7,181 bases of DNA from an uncultured Eubacteriales bacterium (GCA_934700635.1 CAKUXU010000041.1:1-7181); one strand, 5' to 3'. Shown: positions 1 to 5,756, counted from the first letter of the stretch. Notes: generated by a model from the letters alone, not told the origin. Numbers and translations are program-made.

Positions 1-721
1 TAAAAGCAACCATTGATATTTTACTTAATGGAAATTTTAATTGATCATCTTGGAAATACATAATCTTTTTATATTCATCAATAAGAAAATCCATTATTTT
101 TTGGTCTATAGCATCTAAGCTTTTAGATTTAATAGCCCACATGGTGAAAGTAGATAATAAATAAAATAAAAGTTCCTCACTTTTAAAGTGAGGAATTAAT
201 TTGTAGTCTAATTTCGTTCCCATAAGATAATAATCTTCTCTTGTGGCTTTACCTAAATACTTAGAGAAATTTTTTAATACTTTAAATCCCATTTTTTCAT
301 ATATATTAACGCTTGGATTATTTTTGTAAACATATAATTCTAAATTTTTAAGACTCATTTTTTTCGAAGTATTTTTTATTATGTCCATTATTCTTTTGCC
401 TATTCCTTGACCTCTGACTTTTGAGTCAAGGTAAAATTTAGATAAAAACACTTTTTTCTTTTTTTCATTAATATTTACGGCGATATACCCGATATTGGTT
501 TCATTTGATTTTACTATGTAATATTTATCTCCTTGAAGGATGGCTTTTTCTATTGCATCCGGGCTTTGGTATGTATCGTATATTTTTTTTACACAAACAG
601 GACTGTAAAATTTACTGTAGTAATCAATATATATGTTTTTTACAAGGCTGTTTATTTCTTGTAGTAAAAACTTGTTGTTCCCTACAAATTCAAAACTTAA
701 GTTTGGTTGCGACGCAATCAT
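1..721 (-). CDS. GNAT-family N-acetyltransferase with C-terminal extension (partial, 3' end off window)
   Basis: Reading the minus strand from the ATG at 721-719 gives 240 codons without a stop, running off the left edge. Residues about 1-170 form a GNAT fold, which moves an acetyl group from acetyl-CoA to an amine. The acetyl-CoA-binding motif A is clear as VRGQGIGKRIMD (residues 102-113, fitting Q/R-x-x-G-x-G/A). It is followed by the usual late motif LELYVYKNNPSVNIYEKMGF (residues 127-146). Stand-alone GNAT proteins of this type would normally end near residue 170 (MGTKLDYK). Here the frame continues at least 70 more residues with normal codon use and a helical look (for example SLDAIDQKIMDFLIDEYKK). 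I do not recognise this extension. An AAAGGAGT ribosome binding site (complement 732-740) and a near-consensus promoter support the start. The substrate cannot be told from the sequence. Confidence 0.85.
   Translation of the reverse strand, partial: MIASQPNLSFEFVGNNKFLLQEINSLVKNIYIDYYSKFYSPVCVKKIYDTYQSPDAIEKAILQGDKYYIVKSNETNIGYIAVNINEKKKKVFLSKFYLDSKVRGQGIGKRIMDIIKNTSKKMSLKNLELYVYKNNPSVNIYEKMGFKVLKNFSKYLGKATREDYYLMGTKLDYKLIPHFKSEELLFYLLSTFTMWAIKSKSLDAIDQKIMDFLIDEYKKIMYFQDDQLKFPLSKISMVAF
173..195 (-). repeat. Perfect 23-bp palindrome, terminator-like on the minus strand
   Basis: Two 11-base arms (TTCCTCACTTT at 173-183 and its complement at 185-195) flank a single central base. Read on the minus strand, this folds as a 10-bp stem with a 3-base loop. 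It is followed by a T-rich run (CTTTTATTTTATTTATT), the layout of an intrinsic terminator. It lies inside the acetyltransferase reading frame, just after the GNAT domain ends (residues about 176-183). The reading frame passes through it without a stop. It may cause partial transcription termination, or be a chance or relic hairpin. Confidence 0.5.
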
Positions 722-769
722 GGTTTAAAATACTCCTTTCAAAATAAAAATATATAAATATCATATTAT

Positions 770-798
770 ATTATATAATTTATTAAAAAAATTATCAA
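770..798 (-). promoter_or_regulatory. Promoter of the acetyltransferase gene
   Basis: On the minus strand a -35 box TTGATA (798-793) lies exactly 17 bases upstream of a perfect -10 box TATAAT (775-770). Transcription would begin near 763, leaving a leader of about 40 bases that contains the AAAGGAGT ribosome binding site. The match is seen directly; activity is inferred. Confidence 0.75.
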
Positions 799-819
799 CT
801 ATATCAAATAAAATTATTT

Positions 820-835
820 ATTTTCGGCTGAAAAT
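820..835. promoter_or_regulatory. Inverted repeat between divergent promoters (possible operator)
   Basis: ATTTTC (820-825) and GAAAAT (830-835) form a dyad around GGCT. The dyad sits between the two divergent -35 boxes (793-798 and 844-849), 8 bases before the ABC-F promoter. Its position fits a regulator site, but a short AT-rich dyad can arise by chance and no family consensus is recognised. Confidence 0.25.
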
Positions 836-843
836 TTACAAAC

Positions 844-872
844 TTGAAAAAGATACTTAATTATGTTAAAAT
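844..872 (+). promoter_or_regulatory. Promoter of the ABC-F gene (extended -10)
   Basis: A -35 box TTGAAA (844-849) and a -10 box TAAAAT (867-872) are spaced by 17 bases. A TG at 864-865 forms an extended -10. Transcription would start near 879. This site overlaps the upstream in-frame TTG codon at 844, so that codon cannot be the translation start from this promoter. Confidence 0.7.
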
Positions 873-900
873 AAAAAAATCACTTGAAAATTACAGTTTC

Positions 901-909
901 GAAGGTGGG
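901..909 (+). promoter_or_regulatory. Ribosome binding site that fixes the ABC-F start
   Basis: GAAGGTGGG lies 3 bases before the ATG at 913, with its AGGTGG core at normal Shine-Dalgarno distance. No such site precedes the in-frame TTG at 844. Together with the promoter position this decides for the start at 913. Confidence 0.7.
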
Positions 910-912
910 TAT

Positions 913-2445
913 ATGGGACTTTTAGAAGTAAAAAATCTGTCTTTTTCATATGCAGACAGAATATTATATAAAAATTCTTCTTTTGAAATCTTTAAAGGAG
1001 AGCATGTAGGGCTTGTTGGTAAAAATGGTTGTGGGAAAAGCACTCTTTTAAATACTATAAGAGGGGAAACAATTCCCGATGAAGGACAAATAAAATGGCA
1101 AAAAGGAATTAAAGTTGGATATTTAGATCAATATGCTAGTATTAGCGGTGAACAGACTATACTTGAGTATTTAAAAACAGTTTTTAAATATCTTTATGAT
1201 ATTGACTCTGAACTTCAAAAAATTTATTCTGAAATGTCTGAAAATTTTACTCAAGAGATATTTGATAAATCTACAGAGTACCAAAATATTTTGGAAAATG
1301 CAGGATTTTATGAAATAGAAAGTACAGTACTTAAAGTCGCTGGAGGTCTTGGACTTATCCCAATAGGTCTTGATAAACCTTTAAACAAGTTAAGCGGCGG
1401 ACAAAAAGAAAAAGTGATGCTTGCTAAGCTTCTTCTTGAAAAACCTGATATGCTTCTTATGGACGAGCCTACAAACTTTTTGGATAAAGAACATATAGAA
1501 TGGTTAAAAGGATATCTTAAGGGATTTAAAGGTGCATTTATAGTTATTTCTCATGACTTCGATTTTCTAAATGAAATATCCAATTTTATAATTGATATTG
1601 AATTTGAAGAAATCAAAAAATATCCTGGTAATTTTTCTAAATTTTTAAAAATAAAAGATATAAAAAAAGAAACTTATTTAAGGGAATTTAAAGCCCAACA
1701 AAAAGAAATAAAGAAACATGAGGAATTTATTGCTAAAAATCGTGTTAGGGCTTCAACGGCAAAACAGGCTCAAAGCCGAATAAAAAAGCTCGAAAAAATG
1801 AATATAATTTCACCTCCAGAAAAGGGTATAAAACCTAGATTTAATTTCAAATATTTCCCAATCGAAGAACAAAAAGTACTGATAGTTAAAGATTTGGCAG
1901 TAGGATATACCAAACGCTTGATTCCCAAAATAAGCTTGGAAATGAAATCTTGTGACAAAATAGTTATAACAGGGTTTAATGGCATAGGTAAGTCTACCTT
2001 CCTTAAAACTTTAGTCGGAGAAATTAAACCTCTTTCTGGATGGTTTCATTTTTCTGAGGATACAAAAGTGTCTTATTTTGAACAAGAATTTAATTGGGAA
2101 GATGATTCAAGATCACCTCTTGAAGAGCTTGGCGAAAGATTTTTTAAATTACCTCAAAGTGAAATAAGAAAGAATTTGTCGTTGTGCGGACTTAAATCCG
2201 ATCATGTTTTTCAGCCACTTAAATCATTAAGCGGTGGAGAACAAGCTAAAGTAAAAATTTGTGATCTCATGCTAAAAAAATCCAATTTTCTAATCCTTGA
2301 TGAGCCTACTAATCATCTTGACGAAGATGCAAAAGAATGCCTTAAAAAACAACTAGAAAATTGGCCGGGGGCAATTATACTTGTTTCACATGATAGTAAG
2401 TTTTATAAAGATTGGTGCGATAGAATTATTAATATAAAAAAGTAG
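913..2445 (+). CDS. ABC-F family ATPase (YfmM-like ribosome-associated protein)
   Basis: This is a 510-residue cytosolic ABC-F protein with two ATPase domains and no membrane segments. ABC-F proteins bind the ribosomal E site and act on stalled or antibiotic-blocked ribosomes. Domain 1 has Walker A GKNGCGKST (36-44), signature LSGGQ (160-164), Walker B LLMDEP (181-186) with catalytic Glu185, and switch His214. The interdomain linker that reaches toward the P-site tRNA (about 230-315) is charged and helical, with KNRVRASTAKQAQSRIKKLE at 275-294. Domain 2 has Walker A GFNGIGKST (354-362), LSGGEQ (439-444), LILDEP (460-465) with Glu464, and His493. All catalytic residues are present. From memory, the wording of the N-terminal region resembles Bacillus YfmM more than the Vga/Lsa/Msr resistance proteins, but antibiotic protection cannot be excluded. 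A longer frame opens at a TTG at 844; promoter and ribosome-site evidence favour 913. The gene is divergent from the acetyltransferase. Confidence 0.93.
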   Translation: MGLLEVKNLSFSYADRILYKNSSFEIFKGEHVGLVGKNGCGKSTLLNTIRGETIPDEGQIKWQKGIKVGYLDQYASISGEQTILEYLKTVFKYLYDIDSELQKIYSEMSENFTQEIFDKSTEYQNILENAGFYEIESTVLKVAGGLGLIPIGLDKPLNKLSGGQKEKVMLAKLLLEKPDMLLMDEPTNFLDKEHIEWLKGYLKGFKGAFIVISHDFDFLNEISNFIIDIEFEEIKKYPGNFSKFLKIKDIKKETYLREFKAQQKEIKKHEEFIAKNRVRASTAKQAQSRIKKLEKMNIISPPEKGIKPRFNFKYFPIEEQKVLIVKDLAVGYTKRLIPKISLEMKSCDKIVITGFNGIGKSTFLKTLVGEIKPLSGWFHFSEDTKVSYFEQEFNWEDDSRSPLEELGERFFKLPQSEIRKNLSLCGLKSDHVFQPLKSLSGGEQAKVKICDLMLKKSNFLILDEPTNHLDEDAKECLKKQLENWPGAIILVSHDSKFYKDWCDRIINIKK

Positions 2446-2450
2446 AAATG

Positions 2451-2479
2451 TTGACAATTGTAAAATTTAGTGTTATAAT
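2451..2479 (+). promoter_or_regulatory. Full-consensus promoter
   Basis: TTGACA (2451-2456), a 17-base spacer and TATAAT (2474-2479) match the housekeeping sigma consensus exactly. A TG at 2471-2472 adds an extended -10. It begins 6 bases after the ABC-F stop codon, and no terminator precedes it, so the next gene may also receive read-through. It is the strongest promoter in the window by sequence. Confidence 0.85.
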
Positions 2480-2525
2480 GCTATGAAGAAGTAAAAAAAG
2501 AATTACTTAAAAGGAGAATTTGTTA

Positions 2526-3115
2526 ATGAATGCATTGGATAATGTTTTAAAAGTTAGTGCTGTTGTTTGTTTGACTACTGTTACTATTTTTACAGGGGTT
2601 GTTGGTGTTAAAGTTTATAGAACTATAGATAATTTTAATGCGGTCGGTGAATCTTTAAATGAAGCATCCAAAATTGGAGTTGATTTCTTGAATTCTTTGA
2701 GAAACAGTATCAGTGACGAGATTTTCTTTCAGATCTTGGTACTTTTCTTAATAATCCTAATTCTATTAAGGATCTTACTCCGCAAGAAAGAGAAAAACAT
2801 TCGACTATCGCGATTAGTTTTGTTGAATTTTTAAACGATACTTTAATAGAACTTAGGGGTAAAGAAGGAAGTGAAATGATTAAGAAAATTAATAGTTTGA
2901 TTAAAGGTGTACAAGCAGTACTATTAAGTATAATACAAGTTGACGGATCAATTAAAATTAAAGGTCCTGCTGGTATGGAGTTTACTCTTGGATTGGGTGA
3001 AACGGCAAGATTATGGAAAGAAAATAACTTAGAAAAATTTTCTAAACAATTGAGGGCCGATAAAGAAAGAGAAATCAAAAAACAATGTCAAACAACAAGA
3101 AAGAACCTCTCTTAA
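2526..3115 (+). pseudogene. Membrane-anchored protein of unknown function, frame broken by a one-base shift
   Basis: The ATG at 2526 follows an AAGGAG site (2511-2516) and a full-consensus promoter. The first 65 codons give an N-terminal membrane segment (about residues 8-31, rich in V, T and I) and then a soluble start. After about 2720 that frame becomes an improbable run of hydrophobic residues and rare CGC/CGA codons, ending at TAA 2832. The -1 frame instead carries natural coding sequence from 2717 to the stop at 3113-3115, including SIKDLTPQEREKHS and IKIKGPAGMEFTLGLGETAR. One extra T in the T4 run at 2722-2725 would join both parts into a 196-residue protein. The tail could be made separately from the ATG at 2876, which has a weak AAGGA site (2865-2869). 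I do not recognise the family. The gene could be a pseudogene, a sequencing error or a frameshifted functional gene. Confidence 0.7.
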
Positions 3116-3126
3116 CAGAGGTTCTT
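3101..3126. terminator. Bidirectional terminator hairpin between convergent genes
   Basis: A perfect 10-bp stem (AAGAACCTCT at 3101-3110 with AGAGGTTCTT at 3117-3126) encloses the 6-base loop CTTAAC. The TAA stop of the upstream plus-strand gene is in the loop. On the plus strand TTATGTAACTTTTTTT follows. On the minus strand TCTTGTTGTTTG follows, a weaker T-rich tail. The stop of the minus-strand gene is only 14 bases away, so one hairpin probably serves both genes. Confidence 0.75.
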
Positions 3127-3140
3127 TTATGTAACTTTTT

Positions 3141-3590
3141 TTATCTTGATTTAAACATTTCCCTTACTTTACGAATTTCTGCAAGTGAACTTGTAATAGT
3201 TTCATCAAGTTCTTTCATAACATTACCTGCATATTCATCTGTTGAAGAACGTATACTCTTAGATTGAGATTCAGCTTGAGAAAGTATTTCCTTTGCTTTC
3301 TCTTGAGCGAGTTTTACTATTTCACTGTTATTAACAAGTTCTTTTATTTTGCTTTCGGAACTTTTTATCATCATTTCGGCTTCTTCTCGAGCTTTATCTA
3401 TAATATTTGAACGGTCCTGAACTATTTTTTTAGCTTGTACTATTTCCATTGGTAAATTTTCTTTTGTTGCTTCAATCAATTTTTTTATTTCTTTGACTTC
3501 AACTAAAACTTTTCCACCCGACATAGGAAGTTGCCATGCCGATTCCAATTCCGATTCGATACTTTCGATTAATTTTTCAATGCTTGTCAT
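3141..3590 (-). CDS. Coiled-coil protein of the rsmD operon (ATP-synthase-B/DivIVA-like, unknown role)
   Basis: This 149-residue protein has no signal peptide, membrane segment or nucleotide-binding motif. A short N-terminal module (about 1-48) contains SGGKVLVEVKEIKKLIE. From about residue 50 a long charged helix follows, rich in K, E, A and S (for example KAREEAEMMIKSSESKIKEL), typical of a coiled coil. Homologues in clostridial genomes are often labelled 'ATPase' because the helix looks like ATP synthase subunit B, not because they have ATPase motifs; this is from memory. The ATG at 3590 has an AAAGGGAG ribosome site (complement about 3599-3606). The gene follows rsmD by 25 bases and is the last of a three-gene minus-strand operon. 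Its function is unknown; a structural or division-related role is only a guess. Confidence 0.8.
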   Translation of the reverse strand: MTSIEKLIESIESELESAWQLPMSGGKVLVEVKEIKKLIEATKENLPMEIVQAKKIVQDRSNIIDKAREEAEMMIKSSESKIKELVNNSEIVKLAQEKAKEILSQAESQSKSIRSSTDEYAGNVMKELDETITSSLAEIRKVREMFKSR

Positions 3591-3615
3591 AAAAAGTTCT
3601 CCCTTTCATATTGTA

Positions 3616-4158
3616 CTAATTATTTTTTTCATACAAATACAGCGATATTTTACCATAACGATACTTTTTTCGCAAATAAAATTTTTCTTCATCAATAGAA
3701 ACTTGTTGTGAAGACAATGTTTCTACAGCGAGTATACTTGGTAGATGTTTTAAATTTAAAATTTCTTTTAAAGATTTCATGAGTAATTCTGTATTTTTGT
3801 ATGGAGGATCTAAAAAAATTATATCATACTTTTCGGTGGAATTTTTTAGAAAATCTATAGCTTCTTGATTGTATGCTTTGATATTATTAGGTACTTTTAT
3901 TTTTTTTATGTTTTCTTTTATAATTCTGAAATTGTCTCTTTCAAGCTCGACTATTGAAACTGATTTTGCCCCTTGACTGAAAGCTTCAATTCCAATTTGA
4001 CCTGTTCCACCGAATAAATCAAGAAATGTTTTACCTTGAATTTGAATTCTGAGGATATCAAATAATGATTTCTTTATTCTATCCTTAGTGGGCCTTAAAT
4101 CAGGATTTTTTGCTGAGTTTAATTTTAAACCTCTTATATTTCCAGATATTACTTGCAT
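3616..4158 (-). CDS. rsmD: 16S rRNA (guanine(966)-N(2))-methyltransferase RsmD
   Basis: RsmD uses S-adenosylmethionine to methylate N2 of G966 in helix 31 of 16S rRNA, near the P site of the small subunit. The 180-residue length is normal for the family. The N-terminus MQVISGNIRGLKL with RPTKDRIKKSLFDIL (22-36) is the RsmD hallmark. The cofactor-binding motif I is DLFGGTGQIGIEA (47-59), an acidic VELERD (70-75) follows, and the catalytic motif IV DPPY is at 117-120. All key residues are intact. The ATG at 4158 is 9 bases past the cyclophilin stop; its weak ribosome site (TAGGT) overlaps that stop codon, which suggests translational coupling. In many Firmicutes coaD follows rsmD; here a coiled-coil gene does. 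Confidence 0.95.
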   Translation of the reverse strand: MQVISGNIRGLKLNSAKNPDLRPTKDRIKKSLFDILRIQIQGKTFLDLFGGTGQIGIEAFSQGAKSVSIVELERDNFRIIKENIKKIKVPNNIKAYNQEAIDFLKNSTEKYDIIFLDPPYKNTELLMKSLKEILNLKHLPSILAVETLSSQQVSIDEEKFYLRKKYRYGKISLYLYEKNN

Positions 4159-4167
4159 ATTTTTTAC

Positions 4168-4986
4168 CTAACACTTAGATTTATATTCATTTATTTCTAC
4201 TTTTTCAATTTTTATTTCGGTTTTCGGCTTATCATTTTCATCTGTTTCGGAATTTGAAATTTTTTCTACAACATCAAGTCCTTCAAAGACTTGTCCAAAA
4301 ACAGTATGTCCTTCACCGGAAGTGCTGTAGTACCCATCGAGGAATGGATTACCGCCTTTTTGAGAATAAAGATTTTTAACTTCTTCGGTTACTTTAGACA
4401 TGTCTATTGTTTTTCCGTATCTGGCTTTGAAAGCTTTTGGATTTTTTTTGTAAATTTTATAATTGCTTTCAAAAACTTCCCAACCTTTAAAATTTTTAGG
4501 GTCTTGGAAATTTATAAAAAATTGACTTCCATTTGTGTTTTTACCTTTGTTTGCCATAGAAAGAGACCCGGTTATATTTAATAGATCTTTGGAAAACTCA
4601 TCTTCAAAAGGCTTATTCCACTTACTTTCTCCTCCTGTTCCTGTACCAGTAGGATCACCTGATTGAATCATAAAATCTTTTATTACTCTATGAAAAATCA
4701 AGTTATTGTAATATCCGTTTGAAGCTAAAGTTTTAAAATTTTCTACCGCTTTTGGAGCTTTTTCCGGGAACAATCTTATTTTAATTTCACCTACATTTGT
4801 TTTTATAACAGCTATTTCTTCATTTTCTTTTGGATTCTCAAGTTGGTATCCTGGAAAAGACTGAACTTGTACTGAAGTATTATTTTCCACTTTCGTTTCA
4901 CCTTTTTTCATAAATAAGAAATAAGAAAGTACTACTCCTAAAATTGTTAAACAAATCAAAGCTGAAACAGTTATTTTATTTTTCAT
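4168..4986 (-). CDS. Membrane-anchored cyclophilin-type peptidyl-prolyl cis-trans isomerase
   Basis: Cyclophilins speed cis-trans isomerisation of proline peptide bonds. Residues about 5-25 form an uncleaved signal anchor or signal peptide, placing the enzyme outside the membrane. Cys12 lies in ALIC, which does not fit a lipobox. The cyclophilin domain runs from about 58 to 268. The active-site block FHRVIKDFMIQSGD (98-111) holds the conserved Arg100, Phe105 and Gln108. SLSMANKGKNTNGSQFFI (141-158) and GHTVFGQVFEGLDVVEKI (226-243) are further family motifs. His227 replaces the Trp of human cyclophilin A, as is common in bacteria. About 65 residues (161-225) are inserted between the last two motifs, making the 272-residue protein longer than minimal bacterial forms. 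The start has an AAAGGA site (complement about 4997-5002). It is the first gene of the operon with rsmD. Confidence 0.92.
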   Translation of the reverse strand: MKNKITVSALICLTILGVVLSYFLFMKKGETKVENNTSVQVQSFPGYQLENPKENEEIAVIKTNVGEIKIRLFPEKAPKAVENFKTLASNGYYNNLIFHRVIKDFMIQSGDPTGTGTGGESKWNKPFEDEFSKDLLNITGSLSMANKGKNTNGSQFFINFQDPKNFKGWEVFESNYKIYKKNPKAFKARYGKTIDMSKVTEEVKNLYSQKGGNPFLDGYYSTSGEGHTVFGQVFEGLDVVEKISNSETDENDKPKTEIKIEKVEINEYKSKC

Positions 4987-5022
4987 TGTTTTGTTTTCCT
5001 TTCTGCAATTTATTTTTGTAGT

Positions 5023-5032
5023 GTACTAGTAC
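5023..5032. promoter_or_regulatory. GTACTAGTAC palindrome at the cyclophilin transcription start (possible operator)
   Basis: A perfect 10-bp palindrome lies 8 bases downstream of the -10 box of the cyclophilin promoter, over the expected start of transcription. A bound repressor there could block initiation. No known regulator consensus is recognised, and a 10-bp palindrome may be chance. Confidence 0.3.
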
Positions 5033-5039
5033 TTTAGAA

Positions 5040-5068
5040 ATTATATCTCAATTTTTTAGGTAGTACAA
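5040..5068 (-). promoter_or_regulatory. Promoter of the cyclophilin-rsmD-coiled-coil operon
   Basis: On the minus strand TTGTAC (5068-5063) and TATAAT (5045-5040) are separated by 17 bases. Transcription would start near 5033, giving a leader of about 47 bases before the ATG at 4986. No other promoter of this quality was seen within the three-gene run, whose gaps are only 9 and 25 bases. Confidence 0.7.
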
Positions 5069-5121
5069 TAAAATTTTAAAAAATAAATTAACCTAAATGA
5101 AGTATTTGAATACTATGATTA

Positions 5122-5151
5122 TAGAGGCTGCATTTCAGATGTAGTTCTCTA
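5122..5151 (+). promoter_or_regulatory. 5' leader stem-loop upstream of the Cys-rich gene
   Basis: TAGAGGCTGCAT (5122-5133) pairs with ATGTAGT-CTCTA (5139-5151), with two G·U pairs, one bulged T (5146) and the loop TTCAG. No T-run follows, so it is not a terminator. It lies 18 bases before the AGGAGG ribosome site (5169-5174) and could stabilise the mRNA or control translation. I find no convincing -35/-10 pair upstream; TATGAT at 5114-5119 is the best -10 candidate but lacks a good -35. Confidence 0.45.
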
Positions 5152-5184
5152 AGAAATTAAAATTATTTAGGAGGTTCATTATTT

Positions 5185-5544
5185 ATGGAGTATGAAAAAT
5201 CTTACGGACACTGCCCGGAATTTTGTTCTGCTTTAGGTTTTCAAGATGTTATGGTAGGTGTTCCTGTTGAAGTTAAACCTTTTGCCGAGGTTGGAAAAGT
5301 TAAAACGCAGTGTTTGGGTAAGCCTATGATCGAAAGAGGAAGTATGGAATGTGAAGGAAAACATGGTGAGACTTGTAAATTTGTTATAAGACAAAAAATG
5401 CGTATTGAAGTTCCTGTTGCATTTGGTGCCAAGACGGAAATCGGAAAAGCAAAAATAGATTGCAAATGTCGTGAAAAATTTGAGGAAGTTCATGGTGGCG
5501 GCGAATGTGAAGGTCATGAGCAAGGCTGCGGAGGAATGATTTGA
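5185..5544 (+). CDS. Cys-rich protein with an internal duplication, unknown function
   Basis: This 119-residue protein starts at an ATG preceded by a perfect AGGAGG (5169-5174), suggesting strong translation. It has no signal peptide or membrane segment. It holds nine Cys (10, 14, 43, 56, 64, 93, 95, 108, 115) and His at 9, 60, 103 and 111. Two units align at an offset of 50: VPV (26-28 and 76-78), E-V/I-G-K-V/A-K (35-40 and 85-90) and Cys43/Cys93. After each comes an ECEG-H-C-type motif (55-64 and 107-115). The pattern suggests two similar beta-rich modules, each with a Cys/His cluster that may bind a metal or form disulfides. I do not recognise the family. The gene stands alone, divergent from the cyclophilin operon, with a leader hairpin and its own terminator. 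Confidence 0.8.
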   Translation: MEYEKSYGHCPEFCSALGFQDVMVGVPVEVKPFAEVGKVKTQCLGKPMIERGSMECEGKHGETCKFVIRQKMRIEVPVAFGAKTEIGKAKIDCKCREKFEEVHGGGECEGHEQGCGGMI

Positions 5545-5624
5545 TAATTTAAATATATATTTTTAAGACTTAATTTTAAACAGCAATTTTTTTGATTCAT
5601 AAGAACTAAGTATATAAATTAACG

Positions 5625-5659
5625 GACTTTTTTGGAATTGTTTCCAAAAAGGTCTTTTT
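5625..5659 (+). terminator. Intrinsic terminator of the Cys-rich gene
   Basis: A 13-bp stem (GACTTTTTTGGAA at 5625-5637 with TTCCAAAAAGGTC at 5642-5654, one G·U pair) has a 4-base loop TTGT. TTTTT follows directly at 5655-5659. It ends a 3' untranslated region of about 110 bases after the stop at 5544. The stretch 5545-5624 shows nothing else. Confidence 0.85.
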
Positions 5660-5691
5660 GTGTAAATTTTTGATAAATTTAAATAAAAATA

Positions 5692-5720
5692 TTGAAAAAT
5701 AAAATGCATTAATATATAAT
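5692..5720 (+). promoter_or_regulatory. Promoter of the double-glycine peptide gene
   Basis: TTGAAA (5692-5697) and a perfect TATAAT (5715-5720) are spaced by 17 bases. Transcription would start near 5727, giving a leader of about 30 bases with the AAGGGGA ribosome site (5740-5746). Confidence 0.75.
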
Positions 5721-5756
5721 ACATTTCAAATATATTAAGAAGGGGAAGATGTAAAA

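Noticed and set aside
505..747. Plus-strand open frame of 80 codons
   Set aside because: It is antisense to the clear acetyltransferase gene and its promoter region, has no ribosome site, and gives an unnatural residue mix.
2710..3078. Minus-strand open frame of 122 codons opposite the membrane protein gene
   Set aside because: It lies opposite the coding sequence recovered after the frameshift, has no good ribosome site, and is Ser/Leu-rich as expected of a mirror frame.
4945..4986. Possible lipoprotein signal in the cyclophilin (Cys12)
   Set aside because: The residues before Cys12 (ALI) do not fit a lipobox, which needs Gly, Ala or Ser at -1, and the Cys lies mid-membrane segment.
5121..5160. 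Resemblance of the leader AGAGGCTGC to the 5' part of a lysine riboswitch
   Set aside because: The leader is far too short for that riboswitch and lacks the remaining conserved segments. Only a simple hairpin is supported.
5233..5523. Minus-strand open frames opposite the Cys-rich gene
   Set aside because: The plus-strand gene has a perfect ribosome site, an internal repeat and a terminator. The antisense frames are low-complexity reflections of it.
5749..5754. Start-stop pair ATGTAA between the ribosome site and the peptide gene ATG
   Set aside because: It is too close to the Shine-Dalgarno sequence to be used efficiently, and two-codon matches arise by chance.
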